A stretch of DNA of 64,000 bases, from NCBI GenBank assembly GCA_965214435.1, contig OZ243960.1:248001-312000 (forward strand), written 5' to 3'. Under the pieces are notes generated by a model. The model did not search any database. It was not told where the DNA came from and saw only the letters and a list, made by a program, of their open reading frames with translations. Made by a program: the position numbers and the translations under genes. The stretch is from Rubrobacter_A sp965214435 (GTDB lineage Bacteria; Actinomycetota; Rubrobacteria; Rubrobacterales; Rubrobacteraceae). Shown one piece after another: positions 35,177 to 44,097 of this stretch. The number at the start of each line of letters is the position of its first letter. Positions within the stretch are counted from its first letter, which is position 1.

Positions 35177-35270
35177 TCAACCGCCGGTCACCACGCCGGA
35201 GGAACCGCCACCGTCTACGACGAACTCCGCACCGGTCATGTACCTAGAGTGGTCCCCGTCTCTCTCCGAC
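35177..35270 (-). pseudogene. SDR C-terminal fragment
   Basis: The minus strand reads SRYMTGAEFVVDGGGSSGVV before a stop at 35177, the standard C-terminus of a classical SDR. Nothing upstream in the same frame matches an SDR, so only about 30 codons survive. Confidence 0.6.
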
Positions 35271-35319
35271 CCGCAAAGCGGCGAGTCTGGAGCGGAGGTT
35301 GTTTCTACGTCTCCTATAC

Positions 35320-35925
35320 CGGCGTGATGAGTAGACAGGTATCGAGAATGCCTAACGGCCGGATCTGTACCATGACGTTCGGGACACCGGAGCTTATGAC
35401 AGCGGACTTTTCGCTCATATACGCCGCGCAAGCCAAGGCTCAGGTACTCAATACCTACTCCGGATTCCTGGTGCTTTCCAACCTCTTCGACGCCGTCTTC
35501 CGGCGCAACCCCAGCCGTTTCGCAATGGTGGTGCTCGGCAACGTTATAGGGCTCTTGATAGTCGGCGCGGGGGTGCTCGGCATACTCGAAGCGTACCTCG
35601 GCCTGCTGGGTATCCTGACCACCAGCCTCTGCAGCATCATAATCTCCGACTACTACTTGGTCGGCCGCCAGTTTGCCGCAGACCTGCAAGAGGCAGCGGA
35701 AATGGGCGTGGAGTCGATAAACTGGGCCGGGTCTACAGCATGGTGCTCGCCGCCGCCGCCGTCAGCTTCGCGCTGCAACAATCCGGCATCTTTGCCCTCG
35801 GGTTTGTGCTAACCCTGGCGATAGCCCTTACCTCTTACACGGTCCTCCGGTCGTGGGTCTTGAAGCCGAGAGTTCTTACTAAACGCGTCTCTACTGAGGT
35901 AGCCAGGGAGTATCCAGGCTTGTGA
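35320..35925 (+). pseudogene. NCS1 purine/cytosine permease, C-terminal fragment with frameshift
   Basis: The legible part starts near TPELMTADFSLIYAAQAKA and continues QVLNTYSGFLVLSNLFDAVF, then helices with VVLGNVIGLL and IISDYYLVGRQF, all typical of the NCS1 nucleobase family. Near 35735 the frame shifts to give VYSMVLAAAAVSFALQQSG and the end at 35925. The first half of the transporter is missing. It lies just upstream of the GntR-led catabolic run, so it may once have imported the cluster's substrate. Confidence 0.72.
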
Positions 35926-36028
35926 CGCTGCTTCCAAGGTATGGCTAACCGACTTCCTCGGATAAATCTTGGAAGCTGATTGGTGTATATTGCCGATACG
36001 ACATCAAATATATTTTGGAAGGAAGTAC

Positions 36029-36718
36029 TTGGCTGTACAGCGGATGTCGGGGGATAGGACGCTCGTAGACACGGTGAGCCGAGATTTACGCGAGATGATC
36101 CTGAGCGGAGAACTAAGGCCGGGGGCGCAGCTGGTTCTTACGGAGCTGGCGCGGAGGATGTCGATAAGCGTCATGCCGGTGAGGGAGGCTATCGGGCGGT
36201 TGCAGGCCGAGGGACTCGTGGATCAGGTCCCCCACCGCGGGGCTCGGGTGGCGAAGATATCCGTTGCGGATCTGGAAGATCTGTACCGGGTGAGAATATC
36301 GCTTGAGACCTTGGCGGTACGTCTGGCGGCAGAACGTTTTACCGGGGAAGATTCCGCCCGGCTTTCACGGACCCTCGAAGATTACCTGGACGCTCACAGC
36401 CGGGGTGACGAGGCGCGAGGAAGAGAAGCCCACGCCGAGTTTCACCTCGGTCTATACGACATCTCGGGTTCCCGCTGGCTGACGCGCGCCATCCCCCCGC
36501 TGTGGGATGCGGCCGACCGCTACCGGCGGATGTCTACGAGGCTGCGGGGTACGGTCAAGGAGCGGCACCGCGAGCACGAGCAGATCCTGGAGCACTGCCA
36601 GAACCAGGACCCGGAGGCCGCGAGCGCGGCGCTGGAAGAGCATTTGGGCCGGACGTTAAAGCTGGTCAGGGAGGAGATCAACGACCCGGAAAGGGGTGAT
36701 GAGGATGGCGGACGCTGA
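36029..36718 (+). CDS. GntR-family transcriptional regulator (FadR/FCD subfamily)
   Basis: A 229-aa regulator. The winged helix covers about residues 8-75 (LREMILSGELRPGAQLVLTE, MPVREAIGRLQAEGLV), and the helical FCD ligand domain follows with the metal-binding pattern E..D....H...H seen in such proteins (EFHLGLYDISG, HREHEQILEH). The TTG at 36029 has AAGGAAG 4 nt upstream. Its end overlaps the first cupin gene by 14 nt, so it is the first gene of the catabolic operon and probably controls it in response to a pathway acid. Confidence 0.86.
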   Translation: MAVQRMSGDRTLVDTVSRDLREMILSGELRPGAQLVLTELARRMSISVMPVREAIGRLQAEGLVDQVPHRGARVAKISVADLEDLYRVRISLETLAVRLAAERFTGEDSARLSRTLEDYLDAHSRGDEARGREAHAEFHLGLYDISGSRWLTRAIPPLWDAADRYRRMSTRLRGTVKERHREHEQILEHCQNQDPEAASAALEEHLGRTLKLVREEINDPERGDEDGGR

Positions 36719-37025
36719 AGAGTACGGTCCTGTCGGAAACTCGATCGTCTTCGAGAACGACCTGGTGAGGGTGTGGGAAGTGCTCCTGGAGCCCGGTGAG
36801 AAGCAGGATATGCACCAACACCACCTGCCCTACGTGATCGTCGCCATAGAACCCGGAAACAACCGGATCACGAACGTGGAAGGCGAGGTCCGGGATACGG
36901 AGGAGAAGCCCGGCGGCGTCGTCTACCAGGACTCCGGACAGATCCACGAGCTGCACAACGTGGGCACCACCCGGTACCGCAACCGGCTTATAGAGATCAA
37001 GCAACCAGCCAGAGAGGAGCAGTAG
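36705..37025 (+). CDS. Cupin-domain protein
   Basis: A 106-aa single-domain cupin. The metal-binding motif is around KQDMHQHHLPYV, and the second motif is in QIHELHNVG. Small cupins serve as dioxygenases, isomerases or sensors; 3-hydroxyanthranilate dioxygenase is one relevant cupin family, but I cannot assign it. The ATG at 36705 is one of three closely spaced candidates (36696, 36699, 36705). It overlaps the regulator gene and ends 3 nt before a second cupin gene. Confidence 0.75.
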   Translation: MADAEEYGPVGNSIVFENDLVRVWEVLLEPGEKQDMHQHHLPYVIVAIEPGNNRITNVEGEVRDTEEKPGGVVYQDSGQIHELHNVGTTRYRNRLIEIKQPAREEQ

Positions 37026-37028
37026 AAA

Positions 37029-37421
37029 ATGGGCGAGACCAGACCGGACATGCAGGAACTGTTGATCCAGAGCGAGGAGATGGAGTGGCGGGAGAAGTCG
37101 CTGGAGGGCGTCTCCGAGAAGATGCTCTGGCGGGACGAGGAAACGGGAGCCTCTATAGCCCTGATCCGCTTCGACAAGGGCGCTGGCCTTCCGCAACCCC
37201 ACAAGCACGCTTCAAACCAGTTCATGTACTGCCTTTCAGGGCACTACGAGTACACCAGCACCGGCGTGACCCTGAAGCCCGGCACGTTCTACTGTAACCC
37301 GGAGGGTAACGTTCACGGCCCGACCACGGCCCACGAGGAAACTGTGGTGCTGGAGATCTACGACGGCCCGCACTACCCGGAGACGCCGGACTTCTACACC
37401 GACGAGCAGGACGCCCGGTAA
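37029..37421 (+). CDS. Cupin-domain protein (ChrR-like cupin)
   Basis: A 130-aa cupin with LPQPHKHASNQFMYCLSG as the first metal-binding motif and NPEGNVHGP as the second. It resembles the cupins found in ChrR and in 2,4'-dihydroxyacetophenone dioxygenase. A ring-cleaving or C-C cleaving dioxygenase role is possible. ATG start with AGGAG upstream. Second of two cupins in the operon. Confidence 0.78.
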   Translation: MGETRPDMQELLIQSEEMEWREKSLEGVSEKMLWRDEETGASIALIRFDKGAGLPQPHKHASNQFMYCLSGHYEYTSTGVTLKPGTFYCNPEGNVHGPTTAHEETVVLEIYDGPHYPETPDFYTDEQDAR

Positions 37422-37445
37422 CCCGGTAAAGAGAAGGGGTAGCAG

Positions 37446-37844
37446 TTGCCCAAGAGAGAGCTCAAGAGCGAGAAGCTCTACGCCCCGCCGCGCGGGGGGA
37501 TATTCTCGACCGCCATCGAGGCGCCCGCGGGACGCACGGTCTACGTCTCCGGCCTGACCTCCCGGAACAAAGAAGGGGACATCGTCGGCAAGGGAGACAT
37601 CAGGGTTCAGACGGAGACTATCCTGACGAACATGCAGATCATACTCGAAGAAGCCGGGGCTACTATGGGAGACATCGTAAAGCTCACCGTCTTTATCCGG
37701 GACATGGATCTGTTCGACGAGATCCACGACATCCGCCGGTCCTACTTTGAGGAGCCTTACCCGGCCTCCTCGATGGTTGAGGTCTCGATGCTCGCGGACC
37801 CGGACCTGCTCATAGAGATAGAAGCCGTGGCGGTCGTGGAGTAG
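37446..37844 (+). CDS. RidA-family enamine/imine deaminase
   Basis: A 132-aa RidA/YjgF protein. GRTVYVSGLTS and MGDIVKLTVFIRD, with the conserved Arg, define the active site; the trimeric fold is expected. RidA proteins hydrolyse enamines; one subgroup is the 2-aminomuconate deaminase of aminophenol and 2-nitrobenzoate pathways. Its place next to an ACMSD-like gene and an FAH gene makes that role attractive. TTG start behind AAGGGG. Confidence 0.85.
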   Translation: MPKRELKSEKLYAPPRGGIFSTAIEAPAGRTVYVSGLTSRNKEGDIVGKGDIRVQTETILTNMQIILEEAGATMGDIVKLTVFIRDMDLFDEIHDIRRSYFEEPYPASSMVEVSMLADPDLLIEIEAVAVVE

Positions 37845-37846
37845 GT

Positions 37847-38821
37847 ATGAAGAGTGCCGTCTGGGACATGCACGCCCACCTCATTCCCCCGAACGTCGTG
37901 GAAGCCGCCGAAGCCGGGCGGTTCGGTATGCGGGTCGAAAACGGAAAGCTCGTCCTCCCCGGCACGGCGATTCCCCTGCAAAAGCTTACGGACCTCGATG
38001 CACTGCTCGAATGGATGGACGGCCGCACCATCTCGGGGGCGGTGATCTCCGTTCCGCCACCGCTCTACCGGTACGACCTCGAACCCACAGAAGCGGCAGA
38101 GTGGACCAGACTCGTCAACGAGGGACTACAGGGCATAGTCCGCCAAGTCCCCGACCGTCTACGGAGCCTGGGCCACCTACCGCTCCAGGCCCCGGACCTC
38201 GCGGCGTGGGAGGTGGAAAACTCTCCTTCAGAGGCCCACTCCGGGTACACCATCGGGTCCAGCGTGGGAGGACTGACGCTCGACGACCCATCCCTCGAAC
38301 CGGTCTTTCAGAGCCTGGACGCCGCCGGGCGCTTTGTGTTCGTACATCCCGTGGAGGCCCCGGACCCGAGGCTGGAGCGCTACTACCTCGGCAACCTGCT
38401 CGGCAATCCCTACGAGACGTCGCTCGCCGCCGCCTGTCTAATATTCTCCGGCATGCTCTCCCAGTACGAGAACATCCGGTTCTGTCTGGCGCACGCCGGC
38501 GGCGCCACCCCGTACCTCATTGGCCGCTGGCAGCGGGGCTACGACACCGAGCGACCGGGCATCTCTACGCTGTCGGTAGAGCCGCGCGAGGCGCTCCGGA
38601 GACTCTGGTTCGACTCCGTGACGCACAGTGATGCAGCGCTAAAGTTGCTCGTAGAAGAGGTGGGCGCAGAGCGGGTGCTGCTCGGTAGTGACTACCCCTT
38701 CCCCATGCGGGAAGATCAGCCCGTGACGGCTCTGGAAGGTCTTCCGGAAGACGCCCGGGAGAAGATATGCGGGAGTAACCACGTCCGGGCGCTGGATCAC
38801 TTTTCGGAGGTATCTACTTGA
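37847..38821 (+). CDS. ACMSD-like amidohydrolase-family decarboxylase
   Basis: A 324-aa TIM-barrel protein of the Amidohydro_2/ACMSD group. WDMHAHLIPP is the HxH motif near residue 11, FVHPVEA and LAHAGG bring further His ligands, and GSDYPFP holds the Asp. Family members decarboxylate aromatic or muconic acids such as 2-amino-3-carboxymuconate semialdehyde. It begins 2 nt after ridA and its stop overlaps the next start. The exact substrate is not known. Confidence 0.83.
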   Translation: MKSAVWDMHAHLIPPNVVEAAEAGRFGMRVENGKLVLPGTAIPLQKLTDLDALLEWMDGRTISGAVISVPPPLYRYDLEPTEAAEWTRLVNEGLQGIVRQVPDRLRSLGHLPLQAPDLAAWEVENSPSEAHSGYTIGSSVGGLTLDDPSLEPVFQSLDAAGRFVFVHPVEAPDPRLERYYLGNLLGNPYETSLAAACLIFSGMLSQYENIRFCLAHAGGATPYLIGRWQRGYDTERPGISTLSVEPREALRRLWFDSVTHSDAALKLLVEEVGAERVLLGSDYPFPMREDQPVTALEGLPEDAREKICGSNHVRALDHFSEVST

Positions 38822-39717
38822 AGCTTATTACCTATTCCATTGATAGCCGGCAGCGAGTCGGGGCACTGGTGAGCGAGGCAGTAGTGGACCTTGGCGACCG
38901 TTACGACTCCATGCTAGCCCTTATAGAAGAGGGCGACCTCGATAAGTTCCGTTCTCTAGTCGAGAAAGCCTCACCGGTGGCGCAGATCGGCGAGGTAGAG
39001 TTAGAAGCCCCGATACCCGCTCCGCGGCGGAATATATTCTGCGTCGGGTGGAATTATCTGCCGCACTTCGAGGAGGGACGTGGCCGTCGCGATGGTCAGG
39101 AGCAGGATTTACCCGAGTACCCGACCTTCTTTACCAAAGCAACGACCGCGGTAACCGGTCCCGGCAGTGACATTCCCTTCGACGCCGCCTTTTCGGACAA
39201 GATCGACTACGAGGCCGAGCTTGCCGTCGTGGTGGGCCGGCAGGGTGTGAATATCCCCGCCGAAGAGGCGCTGCGGTACGTATTCGGTTACACGGCGGCA
39301 AACGACATCTCGGCCCGCGACGTCCAGAAGCGGCACGGCGGCCAGTGGTTCAAGGGCAAGTCGCTGGACGGTAGCTGTCCGATGGGACCCTGGATCTTGA
39401 CTTCCGACGAGGTAGCAGACCCGCAAAGTTTAGGTATTCAGTGCCACATCAACGGTATAGAGAAGCAAAGTTCTAATACAAAGAACATGCACTTCCCGGT
39501 AGCGGAACTTATCGCGGAGCTTTCCCGCGGCATGACCCTGCTGCCAGGCGACATCCTCCTGACCGGTACGCCGGAGGGCGTCGGGCAGTGGCGACAGCCG
39601 CCGGAGTTTCTACAGCCCGGTGGCGAGGTCACCGTGACCGTCTCCGGTATCGGCGAACTTACCAACAAGATAAGCGAACGTTCAGTAAATCTACGGGGGA
39701 GCACTCATGTTACTTAA
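38818..39717 (+). CDS. Fumarylacetoacetate hydrolase family protein
   Basis: A 299-aa FAH-fold enzyme. IFCVGWNYLPHF marks the start of the catalytic domain, DYEAELAVVVG carries the metal-binding Glu residues, GYTAANDISARD the Asp/Lys region, and LLTGTPEGVG the C-terminal signature. The family includes 4-oxalocrotonate decarboxylases, fumarylpyruvate hydrolases and hydratases. In this operon a decarboxylase or hydratase of a 2-oxo-dienoate is a reasonable guess. TTG start behind GGAGG, overlapping the previous gene (TTGA). Confidence 0.86.
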   Translation: MKLITYSIDSRQRVGALVSEAVVDLGDRYDSMLALIEEGDLDKFRSLVEKASPVAQIGEVELEAPIPAPRRNIFCVGWNYLPHFEEGRGRRDGQEQDLPEYPTFFTKATTAVTGPGSDIPFDAAFSDKIDYEAELAVVVGRQGVNIPAEEALRYVFGYTAANDISARDVQKRHGGQWFKGKSLDGSCPMGPWILTSDEVADPQSLGIQCHINGIEKQSSNTKNMHFPVAELIAELSRGMTLLPGDILLTGTPEGVGQWRQPPEFLQPGGEVTVTVSGIGELTNKISERSVNLRGSTHVT

Positions 39718-40570
39718 AGAGGTCGGGTATGTCCGGCCGGAGAGCTTGGAAGACGCGATGAGCATCCTCGCGGACAACGAGAACGCCCGAGTACTTGCCG
39801 GAGGCCAGAGCCTGCTTAATGTTATGAAACACCGGATCGCCTCGCCGGAGGTACTGGTGGACATCGGTGGGATTCCGAATCTCAGCTATATCCGGGAAGA
39901 GGCCGGGGAACTCCGGATAGGGGCGATGACCACCTACGATGAGCTGGAGCGTTCCGAGACCCTGCGCTCCACGCACCGGGTCGTCGCGGAGATAACCGGG
40001 TCGCTGGTGGACCAGCAGGTAAGGAACCGGGGCACCATCGGCGGGAACCTCTGCTACTCGGACCCGACCTCGAACCTGCCGCCGCTCGTGGTCGCGCTCG
40101 GGGCGATGCTGGTCGTATCTGGCAGCGACGGCGAGAGGGAGGCTGAGGCGGAGGACTTCTTCGGCGGGGCTTACAGCCCGAACCTCTCTCCCGGTGAGGT
40201 CCTGACCGAGATCCGGCTTCCCTTATTGGAACCGGGAACCGGCCACGGCTACAAGTCGCTGCGGGCCAGCGCCCACGGCTGGGGTCTGGTGCACGCGGCA
40301 GCGCGCGTAACCCTCGACGGTGACGCGGTAGAGGACTGCCGGGTGGTGCTCGGGTGCGTCTCGGACGTGCCGGTGAGGGCCGGGGCCATGGAAGAGTACC
40401 TGCGGGGCCGGAGCCCGAGCCCGGAAGCGATAGAAGAGGCGGCGGAGACGATAGGGGAAGAGATCAACCCTCTACCCGACACGCACGCCTCGGCCGGATA
40501 CCGCCGCCGGATGGCTAGCGTCATGGCCCGGCGCGCGGTACTGGAAGCGATACAGAGAGCGGGGGGTTAA
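39707..40570 (+). CDS. Molybdenum hydroxylase, FAD-binding (medium) subunit
   Basis: A 287-aa CoxM/XdhB-like subunit. RVLAGGQSLLNVMKHR binds FAD near residues 30-45, and TIGGNLCYSDPTSNLPP is the second FAD loop; a CO-dehydrogenase-type C-terminal domain follows. It passes electrons from the iron-sulfur subunit to an acceptor. The ATG has GGGGGAG upstream and overlaps the previous gene by 11 nt. Confidence 0.88.
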   Translation: MLLKEVGYVRPESLEDAMSILADNENARVLAGGQSLLNVMKHRIASPEVLVDIGGIPNLSYIREEAGELRIGAMTTYDELERSETLRSTHRVVAEITGSLVDQQVRNRGTIGGNLCYSDPTSNLPPLVVALGAMLVVSGSDGEREAEAEDFFGGAYSPNLSPGEVLTEIRLPLLEPGTGHGYKSLRASAHGWGLVHAAARVTLDGDAVEDCRVVLGCVSDVPVRAGAMEEYLRGRSPSPEAIEEAAETIGEEINPLPDTHASAGYRRRMASVMARRAVLEAIQRAGG

Positions 40571-40571
40571 C

Positions 40572-41066
40572 GTGCAGTCCAAAAGAGTCGAGGTAGAGTA
40601 CAGCTTTCCGGTGGAGCTTTCCGTAAACGGGGAGCCGTATGCCGAAACGGTGGCGGCCCGCAGGCTGCTCGTCCACTTTATCCGGGACGACCTCAACATA
40701 AAGAGCGCGAATGTCGGCTGCGATACGGGGAACTGCGGGGCGTGCACCGTGCTTCTGGACGGGAAGCTGGTAAAGAGTTGCATGATGCTCGCGGTGCAGG
40801 CGAACGGGGCAGAGATCTCGACCGTCGAAGGGCTCGCGGCCCCCGATGAGGAGCTACACCCGATCCAGCGGGCTTTCTCCGAGCATCACGGCCTCCAGTG
40901 CGGCTACTGCACGCCGGGGATGCTCTTATCGGCCAAGTTCCTCCTGGAGAGAAACCCGAGCCCGACGGAGGAGGAGATCCGGCGCGGCATAAAGGGCAAC
41001 CTCTGCCGGTGCACCGGTTACGAGAACATCGTCACGGCGGTTCAGGCCGCGAGCCGGGACATGTAG
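40572..41066 (+). CDS. Molybdenum hydroxylase, 2Fe-2S (small) subunit
   Basis: A 164-aa protein with two [2Fe-2S] domains: the plant-type cluster (GCDTGNCGACTVLLDGKLVK and a later Cys) and the helical cluster (QCGYCTPGM and CRCTGYENI). Length is usual for CoxS-like subunits. GTG start 1 nt after the FAD subunit gene. A strong hairpin lies between it and the large-subunit gene. Confidence 0.92.
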   Translation: MQSKRVEVEYSFPVELSVNGEPYAETVAARRLLVHFIRDDLNIKSANVGCDTGNCGACTVLLDGKLVKSCMMLAVQANGAEISTVEGLAAPDEELHPIQRAFSEHHGLQCGYCTPGMLLSAKFLLERNPSPTEEEIRRGIKGNLCRCTGYENIVTAVQAASRDM

Positions 41067-41080
41067 GGCGTAGCAGAGAA

Positions 41081-41111
41081 GCGGTCCGGGGAAAGGGAAA
41101 CCCCGGACCGC
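41081..41111 (+). promoter_or_regulatory. Intra-operon stem-loop (11-bp perfect stem)
   Basis: GCGGTCCGGGG (41081-41091) pairs perfectly with CCCCGGACCGC (41101-41111) around a 9-nt loop. There is no T-run. It sits in the 85-nt gap between the small- and large-subunit genes and could act in mRNA processing, partial termination or protection. Confidence 0.6.
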
Positions 41112-41151
41112 CTGCGGGGGAGATCTCAAAGACTCAAGGGGTGATGTAAGC

Positions 41152-43623
41152 ATGACGGACACTGTAGTTCGACCAGATACCCGGCAAAACGCGTGGTCGG
41201 GGAAGAGCGTGCCACGCAAGGAGGACGAGCGGCTCCTGCGGGGTCAGGGCGCTTTCGTGGACAACATCCAGTACCAGCATATGGGGTACGTGCACTTCGT
41301 CCGCTCGCCCTACGGGCATGCGAGGATAGTCCGTGTAGACGTCAGTAAGGCCGAAGAGCTGGCCGGCGTGGTGTGCACCATGACCGGCGAGGAGGTCGCC
41401 GAGAAGCTCGCGCCTTTCTTCCAGATCGCCCCGGAGCCTGGCGGGAACGTAAACGACTATCCGCTGGCGGTCGGCAAGGCCCGCTTTGTCGGGGAGCCCG
41501 TGGTCGCCGTAGTCGCAAAGACCCGCGAGGGAGCCCGCGACGGCGCGGACCTCGTCGAGGTCGAGTACGAGCCGTTAGAGGCCGTCGTGGACAATGAGGA
41601 GGCGCTGGAGCCTGGGGCGACGATGGTGCACGAGGAGGTCGGGTCGAACCTGGCCTGGCACGGGGTCTACGACTACGGCGACATAGAGGGCGCTCTTAGA
41701 GAAGCGGATCACGTCGTGGAGATAGACCGGCTGCACTTCCACCGCTTCGCGAGCACCCCGATAGAGACCAACGGCGCGGTCGTGGAGCACGACCCGGGGA
41801 CCGGCGTGTTTACGATGCACTGCAACAACCAGCTACCCGGCATCGCCGTGTTCTACATAGCGTCGGCGCTCGGGGTCCCGTTCAACCAGGTACAGCTCGT
41901 CTCAAAAGACATCGGCGGCGCTTTTGGGAACAAGATCAACTCCTACACCTACCTGACACTCCTGGCGCTGCTCGCCAAGAAAGCCCGGCGTCCGGTAAAG
42001 TGGACCGAGTGGCGCAGCGAGCAGGTTGCGGCCAGCGGGCACGGCAACGAGCGCACGTTCCTCGACATAAAAGTGCCGGTCATGGACGACGGGACCATCC
42101 TGGGCTTTGACGTGCGGGCCATAGACGACGCGGGAGCGTATCTGCGCTACGAACCTCTGGCTAGCGTGATCTGGGCCCAGGTCGTCCCCGGCTGCTACAA
42201 GTTCAGCGACGTCCGGGTGGACTTCTCCCAGGTCGTCAGCAACCGCGGCCCCGTATCCCCGAACCGCGGATACTCCCGCCTCCAGCACCTGTGGCTGATA
42301 GAGCGCATCGTGGACATCGTGGCCCACAAGCTCGGTTTCGACCCGGTCGAGATCCGCAAGAAGAACTACGTCCAGGCGGAGGACTTCCCCTACGAGACCC
42401 CGAACAAGTGCGTCTACGACTCCGGGGACTACGTCCGGTGCCTGGATGTAGCCCTGGACCTCATAGACTACCCGGCCTGGAAGCGCCTCAAGGAATCGCA
42501 GGACGCCGGCAAGCTCATAGGCATCGGCATAGGCTCCACACTCGACTCCGGGGCGAACAACTTCGGCCAGGCCAGGATCGTCAACCCGGAACTCCCCTTC
42601 TCGGGCAACAACGAGGCCGCAAACATAAAGCTCGACCTCGATGGCGGCATCGTGCTGACGCTCGGCACCGTACCGCAGGGCCAGTCCCACGAGACGACCG
42701 CGGCCCAGGTCGCCGCCGGTATTCTCGGGGTGACGCCGGACGAGGTGACGGCGCTCGTCGGGCAGGACACGCGGCGTGGGGTGTACTCCGGCTTTTCGGG
42801 GACCATCGCAAGCCAGTTCGCCGTTACGGGCCTCGGGGCCGCACAGGGCGCGGCGGAGAAGCTGGCCGCGGAGATCTCGCGTCTCGCCGCCGCGGTACTC
42901 GGCGCCGACGAGGAAGAGATAGTCCTCGAAGGTGGTTTCGCAAAAGTCGAGGACGACGAGGACCGGGCGATACCGTTTGCGGGGCTGGCGGGCATGGTCC
43001 ATTTCAGCCCGGCAGAGATACCGCCCGGTTTCGAGGACGTCTCGCTAAACTGCAGCCACATCTACCGTCTGCCGGTGGAAATACCGGACATAGAGACCAA
43101 GACCGGGAACCTCACCCTGACTTACGCCACCCAGATCCACGCCTGCGTTGTCGAGGTGGATGCGGAGACCGGCGAGACGCGGGTGCTCGACTACGCCGCC
43201 GTGGACGACTGCGGGACCCGTATCAACCCGGCGGTAATAGAGGGCCAGGTACACGGCGCGACGGTCCACGGCATCGGGGCGGCGCTGTCGGAGACGCTGG
43301 AGTACGACCGGGACGGCCAGCTCCTGAACATGAACTTCTACGACTACAAGGCGGCAACCGCGCTCGACGTACCGCACATAAAAACCGGTGAGATCGAGTC
43401 TCCATCGCCGTTCTCTCCCACCGGCGCTAAGGGCATGGGCGAGGGTGGCGGCGCTCCGCTTCACACCGTGTGTAGCGCTATCCAGGATGCGGTCTACGGC
43501 CGCAGCGGGGGTATCGTGGCCGACTCTCACAACCCCGACGAGCGGGTCTGGCGTCTGATCCACGAGCCGGACTCGGCGGGGACCGGGGTGCGGGTTACGA
43601 GCCGGAACGGAGGTCCGCGATGA
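41152..43623 (+). CDS. Molybdenum hydroxylase, molybdopterin-binding (large) subunit
   Basis: An 823-aa xanthine-oxidase-family catalytic subunit. GGAFGNKINSY binds the cofactor, and GAKGMGEGG holds the active-site Glu (about residue 764). The position equivalent to the CO-dehydrogenase active-site loop reads GPVSPNRGYSRLQ, lacking the AYxCSFR motif, so it is not a CO dehydrogenase. It should hydroxylate an aldehyde or an aromatic N-heterocycle, as in nicotinate, quinoline or isoquinoline dehydrogenases. Subunit order is FAD, 2Fe-2S, Mo. ATG start; its end overlaps the CoxG-like gene (ATGA). Confidence 0.9.
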   Translation: MTDTVVRPDTRQNAWSGKSVPRKEDERLLRGQGAFVDNIQYQHMGYVHFVRSPYGHARIVRVDVSKAEELAGVVCTMTGEEVAEKLAPFFQIAPEPGGNVNDYPLAVGKARFVGEPVVAVVAKTREGARDGADLVEVEYEPLEAVVDNEEALEPGATMVHEEVGSNLAWHGVYDYGDIEGALREADHVVEIDRLHFHRFASTPIETNGAVVEHDPGTGVFTMHCNNQLPGIAVFYIASALGVPFNQVQLVSKDIGGAFGNKINSYTYLTLLALLAKKARRPVKWTEWRSEQVAASGHGNERTFLDIKVPVMDDGTILGFDVRAIDDAGAYLRYEPLASVIWAQVVPGCYKFSDVRVDFSQVVSNRGPVSPNRGYSRLQHLWLIERIVDIVAHKLGFDPVEIRKKNYVQAEDFPYETPNKCVYDSGDYVRCLDVALDLIDYPAWKRLKESQDAGKLIGIGIGSTLDSGANNFGQARIVNPELPFSGNNEAANIKLDLDGGIVLTLGTVPQGQSHETTAAQVAAGILGVTPDEVTALVGQDTRRGVYSGFSGTIASQFAVTGLGAAQGAAEKLAAEISRLAAAVLGADEEEIVLEGGFAKVEDDEDRAIPFAGLAGMVHFSPAEIPPGFEDVSLNCSHIYRLPVEIPDIETKTGNLTLTYATQIHACVVEVDAETGETRVLDYAAVDDCGTRINPAVIEGQVHGATVHGIGAALSETLEYDRDGQLLNMNFYDYKAATALDVPHIKTGEIESPSPFSPTGAKGMGEGGGAPLHTVCSAIQDAVYGRSGGIVADSHNPDERVWRLIHEPDSAGTGVRVTSRNGGPR

Positions 43624-44069
43624 AGATAGAAGGTATCACCAGCGTCTCCGTCCCGAAGGAGGCCGTGTGGGAGACGCTGACCGACCCGCGGAGGGTTACG
43701 GAGCTATTGCCGGACGGGGAGATCACTGCCAGCGGAAAGGAGACTTGGCAGGCGCGCCTCTCTCCACAGACGGCGCTCGGCAAGAGCCCGTTCGACTTCA
43801 CCTTCGTACTCGTGGATGAGCGTCCGGGCGAGCATCTCGCGGTTTCCGGCCACGGCTACGGTTCTCAGCACGTCGTGGACCTCTCGGCAACCCTGGAGTT
43901 GCAGGATGAAGGCTCCGGAACCCGGATTACCTGGGAGGCGGAAGTCCGTCTCGGTGGGGTGCTCGCCAGCCTCGGCCAGCGCTCTCTCCCCTACGTCGTC
44001 CACCGCCAGGTCGAGCAGGTGCTACAGGGTTTCGAAAAGGAGAAAAGTTACTCGGGAACACCGGCATAG
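43620..44069 (+). CDS. CoxG-like SRPBCC protein
   Basis: A 149-aa START/SRPBCC-fold protein with the CoxG pattern: an opening I.SVPKEAVWETLTDPRRV, then LLPDGEITASG and a C-terminal amphipathic helix. CoxG-type proteins accompany molybdenum hydroxylases and may recruit the enzyme to the membrane. It overlaps the large-subunit gene by 4 nt. Confidence 0.82.
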   Translation: MKIEGITSVSVPKEAVWETLTDPRRVTELLPDGEITASGKETWQARLSPQTALGKSPFDFTFVLVDERPGEHLAVSGHGYGSQHVVDLSATLELQDEGSGTRITWEAEVRLGGVLASLGQRSLPYVVHRQVEQVLQGFEKEKSYSGTPA

Positions 44070-44097
44070 TGCAATTTAGAGGTAACAAGGAGGTGCG

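Noticed and set aside
41902..43391. Long open frames (366 codons) on both strands overlapping the molybdenum hydroxylase large subunit gene.
   Set aside because: They are high-GC shadow frames with Arg/Gly-rich or unlikely composition and no SD; the large subunit gene has all family motifs.
41152..43623. Aerobic carbon monoxide dehydrogenase.
   Set aside because: The subunits and CoxG neighbour fit the family, but the catalytic loop lacks the CO dehydrogenase AYxCSFR motif.
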